Below, piece by piece: positions 1 through 9,727 of a stretch of DNA of 64,000 bases. The number at the start of each line of letters is the position of its first letter. Within the stretch, counting starts at the first letter, position 1. The DNA comes from VXPQ01 sp965248175 (GTDB lineage Bacteria; Bacteroidota; Rhodothermia; Rhodothermales; VXPQ01). Made by a program: the position numbers and the translations under genes. Where the stretch lies: contig OZ252093.1 in assembly GCA_965248175.1 (NCBI GenBank), forward strand, positions 2,294,001 through 2,358,000, written 5' to 3'. The notes beneath the pieces were generated by a model. The model saw nothing but the letters and a program-made list of their open reading frames with translations. It made no database searches and was not told where the DNA came from.

Positions 1-2453
1 GTGTCTTTCTTGTCTGTCGCAGTGATACTGATGGCATCGCCTTCTCCCAGGTTCTTGCCAAGAATATGATCGGCCAGCGGGTCCTCGATATATTTCTGGA
101 TCGAACGCCGCAATGGGCGGGCGCCGAACTTCACATCAAACCCTTTCCGAACGAGAAATTCCTTGACCGACTTTGTGATATCCACTTTGATCCCGAGTCC
201 TCTAACCCGATCAAGCAACTCGTCCGCCATGATGTCGATGATAAGGAAGATGTGTTTTTTCTCAAGCGAATGGAAAACGATCACATCGTCCACCCGGTTC
301 AGAAACTCGGGGTTGAATACTCGCTTCAGAGCATCTTCCACCGTACTCTTCATAGTCTGGTAATTAAACGTCTCTTCCGATTGGGAGAAGCCAATACCCT
401 TTCCAATGTTCTTTATGTCCCGAGCTCCGATGTTCGATGTCATAATGATAATCGTATTCCGGAAATCGACACGGTGGCCAAGCCCATCTGTGAGTACACC
501 GTCATCAAGCACCTGTAGCAAGATGTTGAGTACGTCCTGGTGCGCCTTTTCAATCTCATCAAGAAGAACAACGGAATACGGCTTGCGGCGGACTTTTTCC
601 GTCAGTTGCCCGCCTTCTTCATAGCCAACATATCCAGGAGGCGCACCGACCAGCCGGCTGACAGAGAATTTTTCCATGTATTCGGACATGTCGATACGTA
701 TCAACGCTTCGTCCGAATCGAAGAGATACTGCGTAAGTACTTTGGCCAATTCGGTCTTCCCAACGCCGGTCGGCCCGAGAAAAATAAACGAGCCGATAGG
801 CCGGCCGGGGTCTTTGAGACCTGCCCGGGTGCGACGTATGGCGCTCGACAGTTTCCGAATGGGCTCGTCCTGTCCGATCACACGCTTCATAAGCGCATCG
901 TCCATGCTGACAAGCTTCTTCTGCTCGAGCTGGGAAATTTTATCGACCGGAATACCTGTCATCATGGCCACGACCTGAGAGATATTCTCTTCGGTCACGT
1001 CATGCACTTCCGCCTCGGCCTTGCGCTCCCATACCTGCTTGGCTTCTTCGAGCTCGCTATCGATTTTCTTTTCCTTGTCGCGCAACCGAGCCGCCTCCTC
1101 AAAACGCTGGCTCTTGACGACACTGTTCTTTTTCTTCCTGACAGCTTCAATTTCTTCTTCGAGGCGAACAATATCCTCCGGTACGCGGATATTCGCGAGG
1201 TGGACACGCGCACCTGCCTCATCCATCACATCAATGGCTTTGTCGGGCAGAAAGCGGTCTGTGATGTAGCGGTCGCTGAGATTCACCGCAAGAAGGAGGG
1301 CTTCATCCGAATAAAGGACGTTGTGATGCTCCTCGTAGCGGCTCTTGATGTTGCGAAGGATTTCGATCGTTTCGTCGGTTGTGGAAGGATCCACAATGAT
1401 TTTCTGGAAACGTCGATCAAGCGCGCCGTCCTTTTCGATATATTGCCGGTATTCGTCGAGCGTCGTAGCACCGATACATTGAATTTCACCCCGGGCAAGC
1501 GCCGGTTTGAGCATATTCGATGCATCAAGACTGCCGGAAGCCCCGCCTGCGCCAACAATCGTGTGCAGCTCATCGATAAAAAGAATGACTTCCGGGCTCT
1601 TTTCGAGCTCGTTCATCACCGCCTTCATCCGCTCTTCAAACTGCCCCCTGTATTTGGTGCCGGCAACAAGCGCAGCCAAATCAAGCGTCACAATGCGTTT
1701 GTTATGGAGCACACGGCTGACCTTGCGCTGAACAATACGTATGGCAAGCCCTTCGGCAATAGCCGTTTTGCCAACACCTGGTTCACCGATCAGCACGGGA
1801 TTATTCTTCTTGCGACGGCTGAGCACCTGTGCAACACGCTCAATCTCTTTTTCTCTGCCCACGATCGGGTCCAACTTGGACTCTTCGCCCAGCCTCGTCA
1901 GATCCCTGCCAAAATTGTCCAGCACCGGCGTTTTACTTTTTTCCATCTTGCGTTGCGCTTTTCCGTGTCCTTCAGGCAGCGAAGGCTCCGCACCACCACC
2001 GGTTGCAGGTATTTTTCCTCCAATAATGGAGTCCAATTCGGCCCGTACAGCATCGTACGTTACCGAAAATCCCTGTTGCAGAATCCGCGCCGCAACATTT
2101 TCCTCGTCACGAAGAAGGCTTAACAGCAAATGCTCGGTGCCTATAATATCACTCTTGTATATCTTTGCCTCCAGATAGGTGATCTTAAGAACTTTTTCGG
2201 CTTGTTTGGTGAACGAAATGTTGCCTACGGCAAGCGCTCCACCCGCACCTCGGATCGTATCCTCGACCGCCTTCCTGAGCTTTAACAAATCGCAACCGAG
2301 ACTGCGGAGAATCTTGACGGCAATGCCCTCGCCCTCGCAGATAATCCCGAGGAGAAGGTGCTCCGTGCCAATGTAATCATGACTCAGCCGGATCGCCTCT
2401 TGCCGGCTGTCCTTGATAACCTCTCTGACGCGATTGGAGAAATTGCCTTCCAT
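1..2453 (-). CDS. clpC: ClpC-type AAA+ ATPase of the Clp protease (3' end outside window)
   Basis: Unfoldase that feeds substrates to the ClpP peptidase in the cytoplasm. 817 codons are visible from the ATG at 2453; only the last few residues can be missing, since the family is about 810-850 aa. In order: two Clp-N repeats (residues about 1-145), Walker A GEPGVGKT near 220 with Walker B FIDEL downstream, a UVR-like middle segment near 448 (RFEEAARLRDKEKK) that separates ClpC from ClpA, the second Walker A GPTGVGKT near 558, and the C-terminal D2-small domain. It begins 15 nt after the stop of the IscA-like gene, so the two are probably cotranscribed. No clear Shine-Dalgarno site precedes the start. 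Confidence 0.95.
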   Translation of the reverse strand, partial: MEGNFSNRVREVIKDSRQEAIRLSHDYIGTEHLLLGIICEGEGIAVKILRSLGCDLLKLRKAVEDTIRGAGGALAVGNISFTKQAEKVLKITYLEAKIYKSDIIGTEHLLLSLLRDEENVAARILQQGFSVTYDAVRAELDSIIGGKIPATGGGAEPSLPEGHGKAQRKMEKSKTPVLDNFGRDLTRLGEESKLDPIVGREKEIERVAQVLSRRKKNNPVLIGEPGVGKTAIAEGLAIRIVQRKVSRVLHNKRIVTLDLAALVAGTKYRGQFEERMKAVMNELEKSPEVILFIDELHTIVGAGGASGSLDASNMLKPALARGEIQCIGATTLDEYRQYIEKDGALDRRFQKIIVDPSTTDETIEILRNIKSRYEEHHNVLYSDEALLLAVNLSDRYITDRFLPDKAIDVMDEAGARVHLANIRVPEDIVRLEEEIEAVRKKKNSVVKSQRFEEAARLRDKEKKIDSELEEAKQVWERKAEAEVHDVTEENISQVVAMMTGIPVDKISQLEQKKLVSMDDALMKRVIGQDEPIRKLSSAIRRTRAGLKDPGRPIGSFIFLGPTGVGKTELAKVLTQYLFDSDEALIRIDMSEYMEKFSVSRLVGAPPGYVGYEEGGQLTEKVRRKPYSVVLLDEIEKAHQDVLNILLQVLDDGVLTDGLGHRVDFRNTIIIMTSNIGARDIKNIGKGIGFSQSEETFNYQTMKSTVEDALKRVFNPEFLNRVDDVIVFHSLEKKHIFLIIDIMADELLDRVRGLGIKVDITKSVKEFLVRKGFDVKFGARPLRRSIQKYIEDPLADHILGKNLGEGDAISITATDKKD

Positions 2454-2467
2454 GTCATAAAACGAGG

Positions 2468-2836
2468 CTACGCGGCGAAACTGGACCCGCACCCGCAGGT
2501 TTTAGTCGCATTAGGGTTTTCGAACGTGAACCCCCGTGCATTCAAGCCGTCATGGTAATCCACCGTTGTACCCATAAGATACAATCCATGACGTTTATCC
2601 ATGTACACGGTGACACCGTTTATCTCAAAACTCGTGTCGTACTCACGCATTTTATCGAAACCGAGGATATAGCTCATGCCAGAGCAACCGCCTCCTCGAA
2701 CACCCACACGCAGGTTAAACCCTTCAGGGATGTCCTTGGTGGACATAATCTTGCGAATCTCTCCTGTAGCACGCTCGCTGAGTGCGATGGGTGCAGACCG
2801 CGTTGTGGTATGGGTGCTGGTCCCGTCAGCCGGCAT
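2468..2836 (-). CDS. HesB/IscA-family iron-sulfur cluster assembly protein
   Basis: A-type carrier that accepts Fe-S clusters and passes them to apoproteins. The three conserved cysteines are present: one in RGGGCSGMSY and two in the C-terminal CGCG. The reading frame is open back to 2941, but the family domain begins at SAPIALSERATGEI, so I chose the ATG at 2836 (122 aa). The extra 35 upstream residues look non-conserved and would abut the stop of the next gene. Whether it corresponds to IscA, SufA or ErpA cannot be decided from sequence alone. It lies 15 nt upstream of clpC. Confidence 0.88.
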   Translation of the reverse strand: MPADGTSTHTTTRSAPIALSERATGEIRKIMSTKDIPEGFNLRVGVRGGGCSGMSYILGFDKMREYDTSFEINGVTVYMDKRHGLYLMGTTVDYHDGLNARGFTFENPNATKTCGCGSSFAA

Positions 2837-2940
2837 GATCCGGAGGCGTTTTCGTAACCTGAACGAAGCGTGTAAGAAAGAGTAGCCTCTCATGGGGTGA
2901 ACGACGGGCTGTGGGGGCGGTTCCATGTGCAGACACGACA

Positions 2941-4662
2941 TCAGTACCGGCGCGCAAGTACGATGGGCGCCTTGAATACATCCATTACATGGTTGCGGGC
3001 GTCATAGGCCTCGATAAAAGCAATGTATATACCGGTCTGCAGGCGGCGGTCTGCATCATCCCGACCATTCCACAGCAACTCGACGGATTCCGCCACGAGC
3101 CGGGATGTGACCAATTTCCGCACCTGGTTTCCTGCCAGATCGAACACAAGGGCCCGGATTCTGGATATGCCGGAAGAGAAGGTGCACCTGATGCGAACGA
3201 TATCGTCCACACCGTCCCGGTCCGGAGAAAAAGGATTCGGTGCAATATGTATCCCCCGCTCCGACAACAAGGTTTTATCGGCAATACGTATTGAATTGGG
3301 CAGCCCCGGCGTTCCGCCACCCGGCCCCACCGAGCTGGTCCAGTTTTGAGGATTATCGCCAGATGCATCCACGTCGATCCGCTCCAGCGTAATACCCCGG
3401 GTTTCCAGAACATCCGGATGATGCCACGAAGGGTCGTACCGTACGTCGTCAAGCACCTCGCCGTCTTCCCGGTGCATACGAATGCGGTCGCCTTCGTTAA
3501 GCAGGGTAAGCCCCTTGCCGGTAACTACCGGAGCGTTTGCGTTCTCCATACTTGTGGCGGTAAAAAGCAGGTAATCTCCGGGGTCCAGCCCGATAAATCG
3601 CCCTTGAACATGGATCGTATCGGCATTTCCATATTCGTCGGGGTCACGAGTCCGATATACCCCGTCGAGATAAATGCGATGAGCAGATCGGTTCACGAGT
3701 TCAACAAATTCCACCTGGTTTGCAAGCCCGTCATAATCGTCTGTAAGCGGTTCGTACAAAATTTCGTTCACAACGATATCCCGCGGAACAGGCCGATAGG
3801 AAATCGGCGCCGATACCTGTTCCGAAACATTCCCCCGCAGATCGGATACCTGCTCGACCGCAACCGATGCACCCGTTACGGAACCCGCGAAAAACACGCG
3901 TAGCCAGTCCGGGCCCAACGTTTGCACCTCCTGCGCCACAAGGTTTTCCAGTCGGATAGAGGCAGGAGAAATAGTCCCGGTCCGTACAGGTTCGTTGAAA
4001 TACAGATCAAGTCGGGTATCGTCGAAAACTTTAGCGAAAGACAATGCCGGACCGGACACATCTGGTGCATAGAGGCTGTTTTCCGCACCGGGTGTTGCTC
4101 CGGAAGCATCGATAGATAATGCAAAATTATACGAATCTGAGGGGGCGCCCGGATCAATGCGTTCCAGGGACCGGCCTGTTTCAACAGTGCTCCCGGCGTA
4201 AAAAAGCGAATCGATAACTACTCCGCCGGATTCGAGAATCACGGCGTCGCCCCCATTATTCAGGCTTGCCCAGCGAGCCGGCGCGGTATATGGAACTCCG
4301 ACAAAGCGATCGGAAAAAGCGATTTCGTCCGCAACGAGCACCGTGTAGGTTCCGGGAGAAAATGCCGATGTCCCTCCGGAAAGTGGAAACGGGAGGGAAG
4401 AGGCATCCCGGATCGTCAAGTCCTGGAGATCGAACGTGTGTACGCTGCGGTTGAACAGCTCGACAAACTCCGAACCCGAAGAAAAGGGGCGGGGATATAC
4501 CTCATTGACAACAATGTCGCCAGGTTGCGGAGGTACCGGGTCGTCGATATCGATGTAGCCCGTGTCGCCGGACCTGCCTTGAAGGGGCTGGGCCTGGATG
4601 GGCAAGACGCACAGGCATACCGCCAGGCCGGCAGGGACAAGAATAAAGAAAAGGGCTCGCAT
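2941..4662 (-). CDS. secreted lamin-tail domain protein with FlgD-like C-terminus
   Basis: 573 aa with an N-terminal signal peptide (MRALFFILVPAGLAVCLCV, cleaved near IQAQ). Two lamin-tail (LTD) domains follow: the first begins at DIVVNEVYPRP (about residue 49), the second at DIVVNEILYEP (about 295). Between them is a Big-like segment (GPALSFAKVFDDTRLDLYF). The C-terminal about 100 residues (APNPFSPDRDGVDD..., LLWNGRDDADRRL, GIYIAFIEAYD) resemble the FlgD-Ig/gliding-motility sorting domain of secreted Bacteroidota proteins. LTD domains in this phylum occur in surface and extracellular proteins; substrate and function are unknown. The stop lies at 2941, about 105 nt before the chosen start of the IscA-like gene. 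Confidence 0.85.
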   Translation of the reverse strand: MRALFFILVPAGLAVCLCVLPIQAQPLQGRSGDTGYIDIDDPVPPQPGDIVVNEVYPRPFSSGSEFVELFNRSVHTFDLQDLTIRDASSLPFPLSGGTSAFSPGTYTVLVADEIAFSDRFVGVPYTAPARWASLNNGGDAVILESGGVVIDSLFYAGSTVETGRSLERIDPGAPSDSYNFALSIDASGATPGAENSLYAPDVSGPALSFAKVFDDTRLDLYFNEPVRTGTISPASIRLENLVAQEVQTLGPDWLRVFFAGSVTGASVAVEQVSDLRGNVSEQVSAPISYRPVPRDIVVNEILYEPLTDDYDGLANQVEFVELVNRSAHRIYLDGVYRTRDPDEYGNADTIHVQGRFIGLDPGDYLLFTATSMENANAPVVTGKGLTLLNEGDRIRMHREDGEVLDDVRYDPSWHHPDVLETRGITLERIDVDASGDNPQNWTSSVGPGGGTPGLPNSIRIADKTLLSERGIHIAPNPFSPDRDGVDDIVRIRCTFSSGISRIRALVFDLAGNQVRKLVTSRLVAESVELLWNGRDDADRRLQTGIYIAFIEAYDARNHVMDVFKAPIVLARRY

Positions 4663-4747
4663 GGGACCGCGGGAAGGAATTCGGCCCCTTAAGACACAGC
4701 AGGCGCCAAAACATAACCTTCCGGGAATACTTCTTCAGCACGTGAAG

Positions 4748-5983
4748 TCAACCGGGTTCCTGGTCCGGATGGGTCCGGAGCACATGGGCCATTAGCGCTG
4801 CGGCGGGAGCCATAGCGCTCTCGTCGATATCGAAATGGGCGCTGTGCAAAGGATACGCATTCTCCGGGGCGGAACGGGTACCTACCCGGAGAAGCATCCC
4901 GGGTATTTTCTCCAGGTAGTGTCCGAAATCTTCCGAGCCCATGCTGGGGAGAGGAATATGAAAAACAGCTTCCTCTCCGCAGAAGGACCGGATGACGGAT
5001 TCTACATGCTTTGTTAGTCGAGGATCGTTGTTCACTGCAGGCGCCCCCGCCACCACGTCAATGTCAATGTGCATCCTGGCCCCGTACAAACGAGCAAGTT
5101 CGTTTACGACACGCTCCAGGTGTTGCTTTATGATAGTGCGCTCCTCCGCATCCGTGGTGCGGATCGTACCCCCCAATTCTACCTGGTCGGGAATCACGTT
5201 GTAAGCATCCCCTCCATGAAACCGGCAAATCGTCAGAACGGATGCCTTGCGCGCATCCGTAAAACGCCCAACGATATGATAGAGCGCGTTGGCGATCTGG
5301 TTGGCCACCCAGATGGTATCCACAGCTTCATGGGGACGCGCCGAGTGACCGGTGCTTGATGCCTTGACGCAAATGCGAAACCGGTCCGTAGACGAGGTAA
5401 TAGAGCCGGCCAGTACACCGTATCTGCCCAACTCCAGCGAGGGATCGACGTGAATTGCATAAATACTTTGCACGCCATCAAGAACTCCCTCTTGTATCAT
5501 ATTCACCCCGCCCCCCGGTGCACCTTCTTCGTCCGGCTGGAATAGTACGCGGACCGTACCGCGGAGATGCTCCCTGTTTCGATGCAAGAGGAGCGCTACG
5601 CCGATCCCAACCGCCGTATGTGCATCATGACCGCACAGATGTGCAATCCCCGGGTGACAAGATGCATACGCTACGGATTTTGCATCTGCGGTAGGCAATG
5701 CGTCCATATCCGCCCGGTACGCAATGACAGGTCCAGCATGCGGCCCCTCAATATCCGTGTATAAGCCGGTCTCGGCCAGAGGCCCCGTTACAGCCAACCC
5801 GTGCTGCTCGAGAATGCTGCGAACAAATTCGCTGGTGCGATGCTCCTTAAAACCCAGTTCGGGGTGTTGATGGATAGATCGCCGTATGTCGCGCAGGAAG
5901 GTCGCGAATTCGACGGACGCTGTACCGTTTTGGGCAATATATGAAACATTGTCCATGGAAGGAATATCCGCTATGACTCGCAT
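4748..5983 (-). CDS. M20 family amidohydrolase (N-acyl-amino acid / hippurate hydrolase type)
   Basis: Zinc or cobalt peptidase-family enzyme that removes acyl groups from N-acyl amino acids. Family motifs seen: RADMDALP, the metal-ligand segment CGHDAHTA, the catalytic/ligand pair in FQPDEEGAPGGG, the dimerisation-domain HSARPH, and the C-terminal MGSEDFGHY ligand. The frame is open to 6022, but I chose the ATG at 5983 (411 aa) because it follows the stop of the upstream VWA gene (5989) by 5 nt; the longer form would overlap that gene. ATG at 5953 (MDNVSYI) is another possibility. The physiological substrate cannot be read from sequence. Confidence 0.9.
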   Translation of the reverse strand: MRVIADIPSMDNVSYIAQNGTASVEFATFLRDIRRSIHQHPELGFKEHRTSEFVRSILEQHGLAVTGPLAETGLYTDIEGPHAGPVIAYRADMDALPTADAKSVAYASCHPGIAHLCGHDAHTAVGIGVALLLHRNREHLRGTVRVLFQPDEEGAPGGGVNMIQEGVLDGVQSIYAIHVDPSLELGRYGVLAGSITSSTDRFRICVKASSTGHSARPHEAVDTIWVANQIANALYHIVGRFTDARKASVLTICRFHGGDAYNVIPDQVELGGTIRTTDAEERTIIKQHLERVVNELARLYGARMHIDIDVVAGAPAVNNDPRLTKHVESVIRSFCGEEAVFHIPLPSMGSEDFGHYLEKIPGMLLRVGTRSAPENAYPLHSAHFDIDESAMAPAAALMAHVLRTHPDQEPG

Positions 5984-5988
5984 CTTCT

Positions 5989-8154
5989 TCAAACCATTCC
6001 GTTCCGTTTGCGGAAGAACCATTCCGTGGTAAGAAGCGCAATAATGAGCAGTAAAAAAATGGGGTGTTTACGAAAATCCTCCTCCGTCGTTTGGGATATC
6101 GTGTCGGATGCGCCTTCCAGATAGGCCGAGAGCGCCTCGATAAATGACGCGGGGCGGCTTTGATCCAGCAAAACACCCCCCGAGCGCTGAGCGATTTGCC
6201 GCATCAATGTAGCGTCTGCTCCCGGTTCCCGATATTCCAGCGTTAACGATCCAACCACAAACACTCCGCGATCCGACCCCAGCACCTCCTCGCCTCTTTG
6301 GGCCTTTGCTGTCCAGGCATATGTTCCTTCGGGTAGCGCTCCCGCGTCGAAAGTGTACCGCCCGCTCCCGATCGCGTGCATAAGATAGGGAAACTCCACG
6401 CCATCCGGCGAGATCAACCGAATCTCCACGGACGCGTCCGGGACGGGATTAAGACTTTCGTCGTACACTTGACCGGAAAATTGAACCGATTCTCCACCCC
6501 CGAATACATCCCGGACAGGATATATGCGCACAGGGCGATCATCTTCCAGGGCGGTAAGCCATTGGATAACGTTCGAAAAAAATTCCGCGGGAAGTTGCTC
6601 GAATTGAGACAGGTCTTCAGGTAGGTTCTGCCATCTCCATGTGCCGGCGCCAAGCAAGGCGGCGATACGATGCTGTGCACGCCGGCGAACGACGAGCAAC
6701 GGCTCGGGCAGGTCAATCCCGCGCACCGAAACAGTGGCAAGTACCTGTGCATCAGGGGTAAGTATCCATTGGGTTCTACTGAATTCCAGCGGGGGAAGGG
6801 TGCTCCATGCTTCCGAATCAGCGCCGGGAATATGCATGACCGGGTGATGATTTCCTGCTGGCGTAGTTCGAAACGTTGCCTCCATGAAATCCTCTCGAAC
6901 ACGCCCTGCCATAACGGGAAGGGCGTCTTCGGAGATCGTGCCCAGCCGGGCGATAGAGGTACCTGAAGTAAGTAGAAAAAATACAGGAACCCCTTCGCGG
7001 ACCGCCTCGCCGATACGCCCCGATACCGTTTCGTCGCTGGCTCGTCCGGGGTAGCCGGCCAACACGATTACATCGAAGTCCGCAAGCGAGACGGGAAACG
7101 CACCTTCATAGAAAGCGCGTTCACTTTTTTGTACGAATGAAGACACCTCGAACGCCGTATTCCGCGCAAGCAACCTCCGGATTGCAGCGACATCCGGGCC
7201 GGGAGCCGCGGCAACGAGAAGGATGCGCCGTTTGGAGGAAAGCACACGAACCGCCAGAGACTCCCGGTTGTTGCGATGCGTCACTTCACCGGGAAGCTCC
7301 GTCACAGCCACCGTGTAGCGCTGGAGTCCTTCCACTTCGGGCGTCACGGACAAATCGGTGACGATTTCAGCATTTCCCGGAGGGATTTCAAGGTTTCGAG
7401 AAGTTATCGTTTCCCCGTCGGCGGCAAGCGATACCGTAACCCGGTGGCCGCCCATACCCTCTGCACGAATGCCGACCTCAATGGGGAGTTCGGCGCCCAC
7501 GTAGGCTACGTCGTTCGTGAGCACACGCTGTACCCGAATATCCTGCCGGCGCAACGTGTCGCCTACGACTGCCGTAAAAACAGGCACCGGATATCGTTCG
7601 GATACATATAGCGGATTGCGACCCGTATTGTACCGTCCATCGGAAACAAGCAGTACGGCACGCAAATTATCATCCCGCAATCGCTCTTCGGTGGAAGCAA
7701 GCGCCTGTGCAATGTTGGTCCTGAATGCGTTCAGCCTCAGCGAATCCGGTTCGAAACGGGAAAGATCGCCGGCGTCGAGGTCTGAGCCAAAACGGATGTA
7801 CTGCACATCCGCAGCCCGTGCAGCTGCCGGGACATGCTGGAGGATATCCCGAATATGAGATTGTGCTACGGCAAGAGAGGTGTCCGCACCGGATGCCAGA
7901 CGAAGACTTGCGCTGTCATCGATGAGCACCGCTACGACTGGTTCTTTTTCGGCATGCCGGACAAGGCGTAGAACGGGTTCGAGCAGAAGCAGCAGGATGA
8001 AGAAGAGGGCGCAAAATCGTAGCACGCCAAGCACGATCCTCTTGCGCCGAGGCACTACGGGCATCGTGTGACGATACAACCATGCGGCGCTGGCGCCGGC
8101 TGCAAGTAAGGCTGCCGCAAACAGCCATGGACTCATGCCAAAAGAAAAAGACAT
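5989..8154 (-). CDS. VWA-like membrane protein (BatA/glutamine-amidotransferase-like architecture)
   Basis: 721 aa. Two N-terminal membrane helices (about residues 8-28 and 41-62), then a von Willebrand factor A-like domain beginning PVVAVLIDDSASL. Its MIDAS motif is DDSAS, close to the canonical DxSxS. A middle segment (RRILLVAAAPGPDVAAIRRLL) resembles the glutamine-amidotransferase-like domain of these proteins. A beta-sandwich region (SVQFSGQVYDESLNPVPDA) follows, and a last membrane helix (IFLLLIIALLTTEWFF) near the C-terminus. Such proteins sit in the inner membrane and are often linked to MoxR ATPases, but none is next to it here. It precedes the M20 gene by 5 nt. Confidence 0.78.
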   Translation of the reverse strand: MSFSFGMSPWLFAAALLAAGASAAWLYRHTMPVVPRRKRIVLGVLRFCALFFILLLLLEPVLRLVRHAEKEPVVAVLIDDSASLRLASGADTSLAVAQSHIRDILQHVPAAARAADVQYIRFGSDLDAGDLSRFEPDSLRLNAFRTNIAQALASTEERLRDDNLRAVLLVSDGRYNTGRNPLYVSERYPVPVFTAVVGDTLRRQDIRVQRVLTNDVAYVGAELPIEVGIRAEGMGGHRVTVSLAADGETITSRNLEIPPGNAEIVTDLSVTPEVEGLQRYTVAVTELPGEVTHRNNRESLAVRVLSSKRRILLVAAAPGPDVAAIRRLLARNTAFEVSSFVQKSERAFYEGAFPVSLADFDVIVLAGYPGRASDETVSGRIGEAVREGVPVFFLLTSGTSIARLGTISEDALPVMAGRVREDFMEATFRTTPAGNHHPVMHIPGADSEAWSTLPPLEFSRTQWILTPDAQVLATVSVRGIDLPEPLLVVRRRAQHRIAALLGAGTWRWQNLPEDLSQFEQLPAEFFSNVIQWLTALEDDRPVRIYPVRDVFGGGESVQFSGQVYDESLNPVPDASVEIRLISPDGVEFPYLMHAIGSGRYTFDAGALPEGTYAWTAKAQRGEEVLGSDRGVFVVGSLTLEYREPGADATLMRQIAQRSGGVLLDQSRPASFIEALSAYLEGASDTISQTTEEDFRKHPIFLLLIIALLTTEWFFRKRNGMV

Positions 8155-8178
8155 TCGGCGAAGGAGACAGGGTATTCG

Positions 8179-9156
8179 TTAAAGATACGGCATGATCAGG
8201 TAGACAAGGTAGGCCAGAAAACCTGTTAAGAGAAAAGCCCCTTCCATGCGACCGATTCTGCGCCGGACCCACACAATAGGGAGGAGCACCGCACCGAACG
8301 CAAGCATGACCGGAAGATGTATGGCAAGCACATCCGCTTCCACTTGCAGGGGACGAAACAGGGAAATCGGCCCCACAACGAACAACACATTCAGGATGTT
8401 GCTGCCGAGCACGTTACCCACTGAAAGTTCTGCCTGACCCTTCAGGGCGCCCACGAGGGAAGTGGCCAGTTCGGGCAGGCTGGTGCCGACAGCGACGACA
8501 GTCAGACCGATTATCACAGGAGAAACACCGAGCATGGTAGCGATATCCACGGCGGATTCCATCATGAGCCAGGCGCCGCCCGCAAGCAGTAGGGCGCCTC
8601 CCGGCAGGAGCGAGGCGCCTCCCGGCAGGAGCATCCATTTCCAGCGCACCGACACCGGAGCGTTCGCAACTTCTCCGAGAACGGCGTCCGACGCCTGTTT
8701 TTCACCGCCATCCGCGCTTTCCCGCACGATCAGAAATACAAAAATGAACAGCATGCCCACCAGGAACAGGCCATCGACCCGCGTAATCGTTCCATCCAGC
8801 GCCACCAGATAGAAAACGACCAGCACAATCATCATAAAAGGGTACCCCTTCGTCAGCACATCGCGCGATGCCAGGAGAGGAAGAACCAGCCCGCTTGCTC
8901 CAAGCACCAGGGCAATGTTGCAAATGTTTGAACCGACGATATTCCCCAGCGCCAGACCGTCTTCATCCGAGAAGGCTGCAAACAGGTTAAAGACAAATTC
9001 GGGCATGGAGGTACCGAGCGCCACTACGGTGGCGCCAACAATCAAGGGACTTACGCTGTACCGATACACCAGACCCGCGGCGCCCTTGAGCAACCATTCG
9101 GCGCCGAAATATACCAGAGCAAGCCCCAGTGCAAAAAGAAATAACTGCAAAAGCAT
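8179..9156 (-). CDS. calcium/sodium antiporter (CaCA family, YrbG-like)
   Basis: 325-aa inner-membrane exchanger with about ten helices. The two inverted alpha-repeats are obvious: GATVVALGTSMPEFVFN followed by GNIVGSNICNIALVLG in the first half, and GLTVVAVGTSLPELATS followed by GNVLGSNILNVLFVVG in the second. The GTSxPE and GNxxGSN motifs carry the ion-binding acidic and polar residues. The segment between the halves has a near-perfect 7-aa repeat (LLPGGAS, LLPGGAL, LLAGGA) encoded by a tandem DNA duplication at 8593-8632. It starts 24 nt upstream of the VWA gene. Confidence 0.93.
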   Translation of the reverse strand: MLLQLFLFALGLALVYFGAEWLLKGAAGLVYRYSVSPLIVGATVVALGTSMPEFVFNLFAAFSDEDGLALGNIVGSNICNIALVLGASGLVLPLLASRDVLTKGYPFMMIVLVVFYLVALDGTITRVDGLFLVGMLFIFVFLIVRESADGGEKQASDAVLGEVANAPVSVRWKWMLLPGGASLLPGGALLLAGGAWLMMESAVDIATMLGVSPVIIGLTVVAVGTSLPELATSLVGALKGQAELSVGNVLGSNILNVLFVVGPISLFRPLQVEADVLAIHLPVMLAFGAVLLPIVWVRRRIGRMEGAFLLTGFLAYLVYLIMPYL

Positions 9157-9424
9157 AATGTACTTTACTCCTTGTTAAACAAGGAATTATATGATTTTAT
9201 TCGTGTTATTCTTTCAGTCATGGCAAGCCATTTATCCGATCTGGTGTTCTCCGAAAAAAGAGGGAAGCAGGCTATGGAATGGATCATTGCGCATGAAGTC
9301 CGCATGGGTGCATGAAACGGGCAGGCGGATTTTCAGGGGAATGCCATGCCGGATTTTTTCTTAATTTTAGCAGGTTGCGCGCGACATGATCCTGTATCAC
9401 ACAATATTGACGACGCGGCCTTTG
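9157..9424. other. intergenic region between antiporter gene and tRNA-Leu
   Basis: 268 bp that must hold the promoters of the leftward antiporter gene and the rightward tRNA. There is a small inverted repeat (CCTTGTTAAACAAGG at 9170-9184) just upstream of the antiporter start that could be an operator. I see no gene in it. Confidence 0.4.
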
Positions 9425-9509
9425 GCCGGGATGGCGGAACGGTAGACGCAACGGACTTAAAATCCGTTGGAGCCAATGCTCCGTGCGGGTTCGAATCCCG
9501 CTCCCGGTA
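9425..9509 (+). tRNA. tRNA-Leu (anticodon UAA)
   Basis: Full cloverleaf. Acceptor stem GCCGGGA (9425-9431) pairs with TCCCGGT (9502-9508), with one G-U at the top. The D arm follows. The anticodon stem ACGGA/TCCGT encloses loop CTTAAAA, with anticodon TAA at 9458-9460. The long variable arm (GGAGC..GCTCC) is typical of class II tRNAs, and the T arm is GCGGG-TTCGAAT-CCCGC. CCA is not encoded. The anticodon and long variable arm fix it as leucine UAA. Confidence 0.96.
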
Positions 9510-9516
9510 CAGAACT

Positions 9517-9551
9517 AAGCCTGCCTCCTTCATCGGAAGCGGGCTTTTTTC
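9517..9551 (+). terminator. rho-independent terminator after tRNA-Leu
   Basis: AAGCCTGC (9517-9524) pairs with GCGGGCTT (9539-9546), one T-G wobble, with a 14-nt loop. A run of six T (9545-9550) follows immediately. It lies 8 nt beyond the tRNA 3' end. Confidence 0.75.
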
Positions 9552-9727
9552 ATAAATTTACGCTGAAAAATATCTGTCTTAAAATATAGAGTGGGCGCCG
9601 CAGTGGGTGCTATTGTTTTCATTCTATCCTGTTCTGCGCGCTTCGCCGTGTTGTTGCGCGAACATTGCCTGCTCAATGGCTTCGGCCTGCTCCCCGGAGA
9701 GCGCAGCAGCGCGTTGCTGGTAGCGGC

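Noticed and set aside
540..2123. Long plus-strand open frame of 527 codons opposite clpC
   Set aside because: It is the antisense shadow of clpC; the minus strand has all Clp motifs and the plus frame has no recognisable domain.
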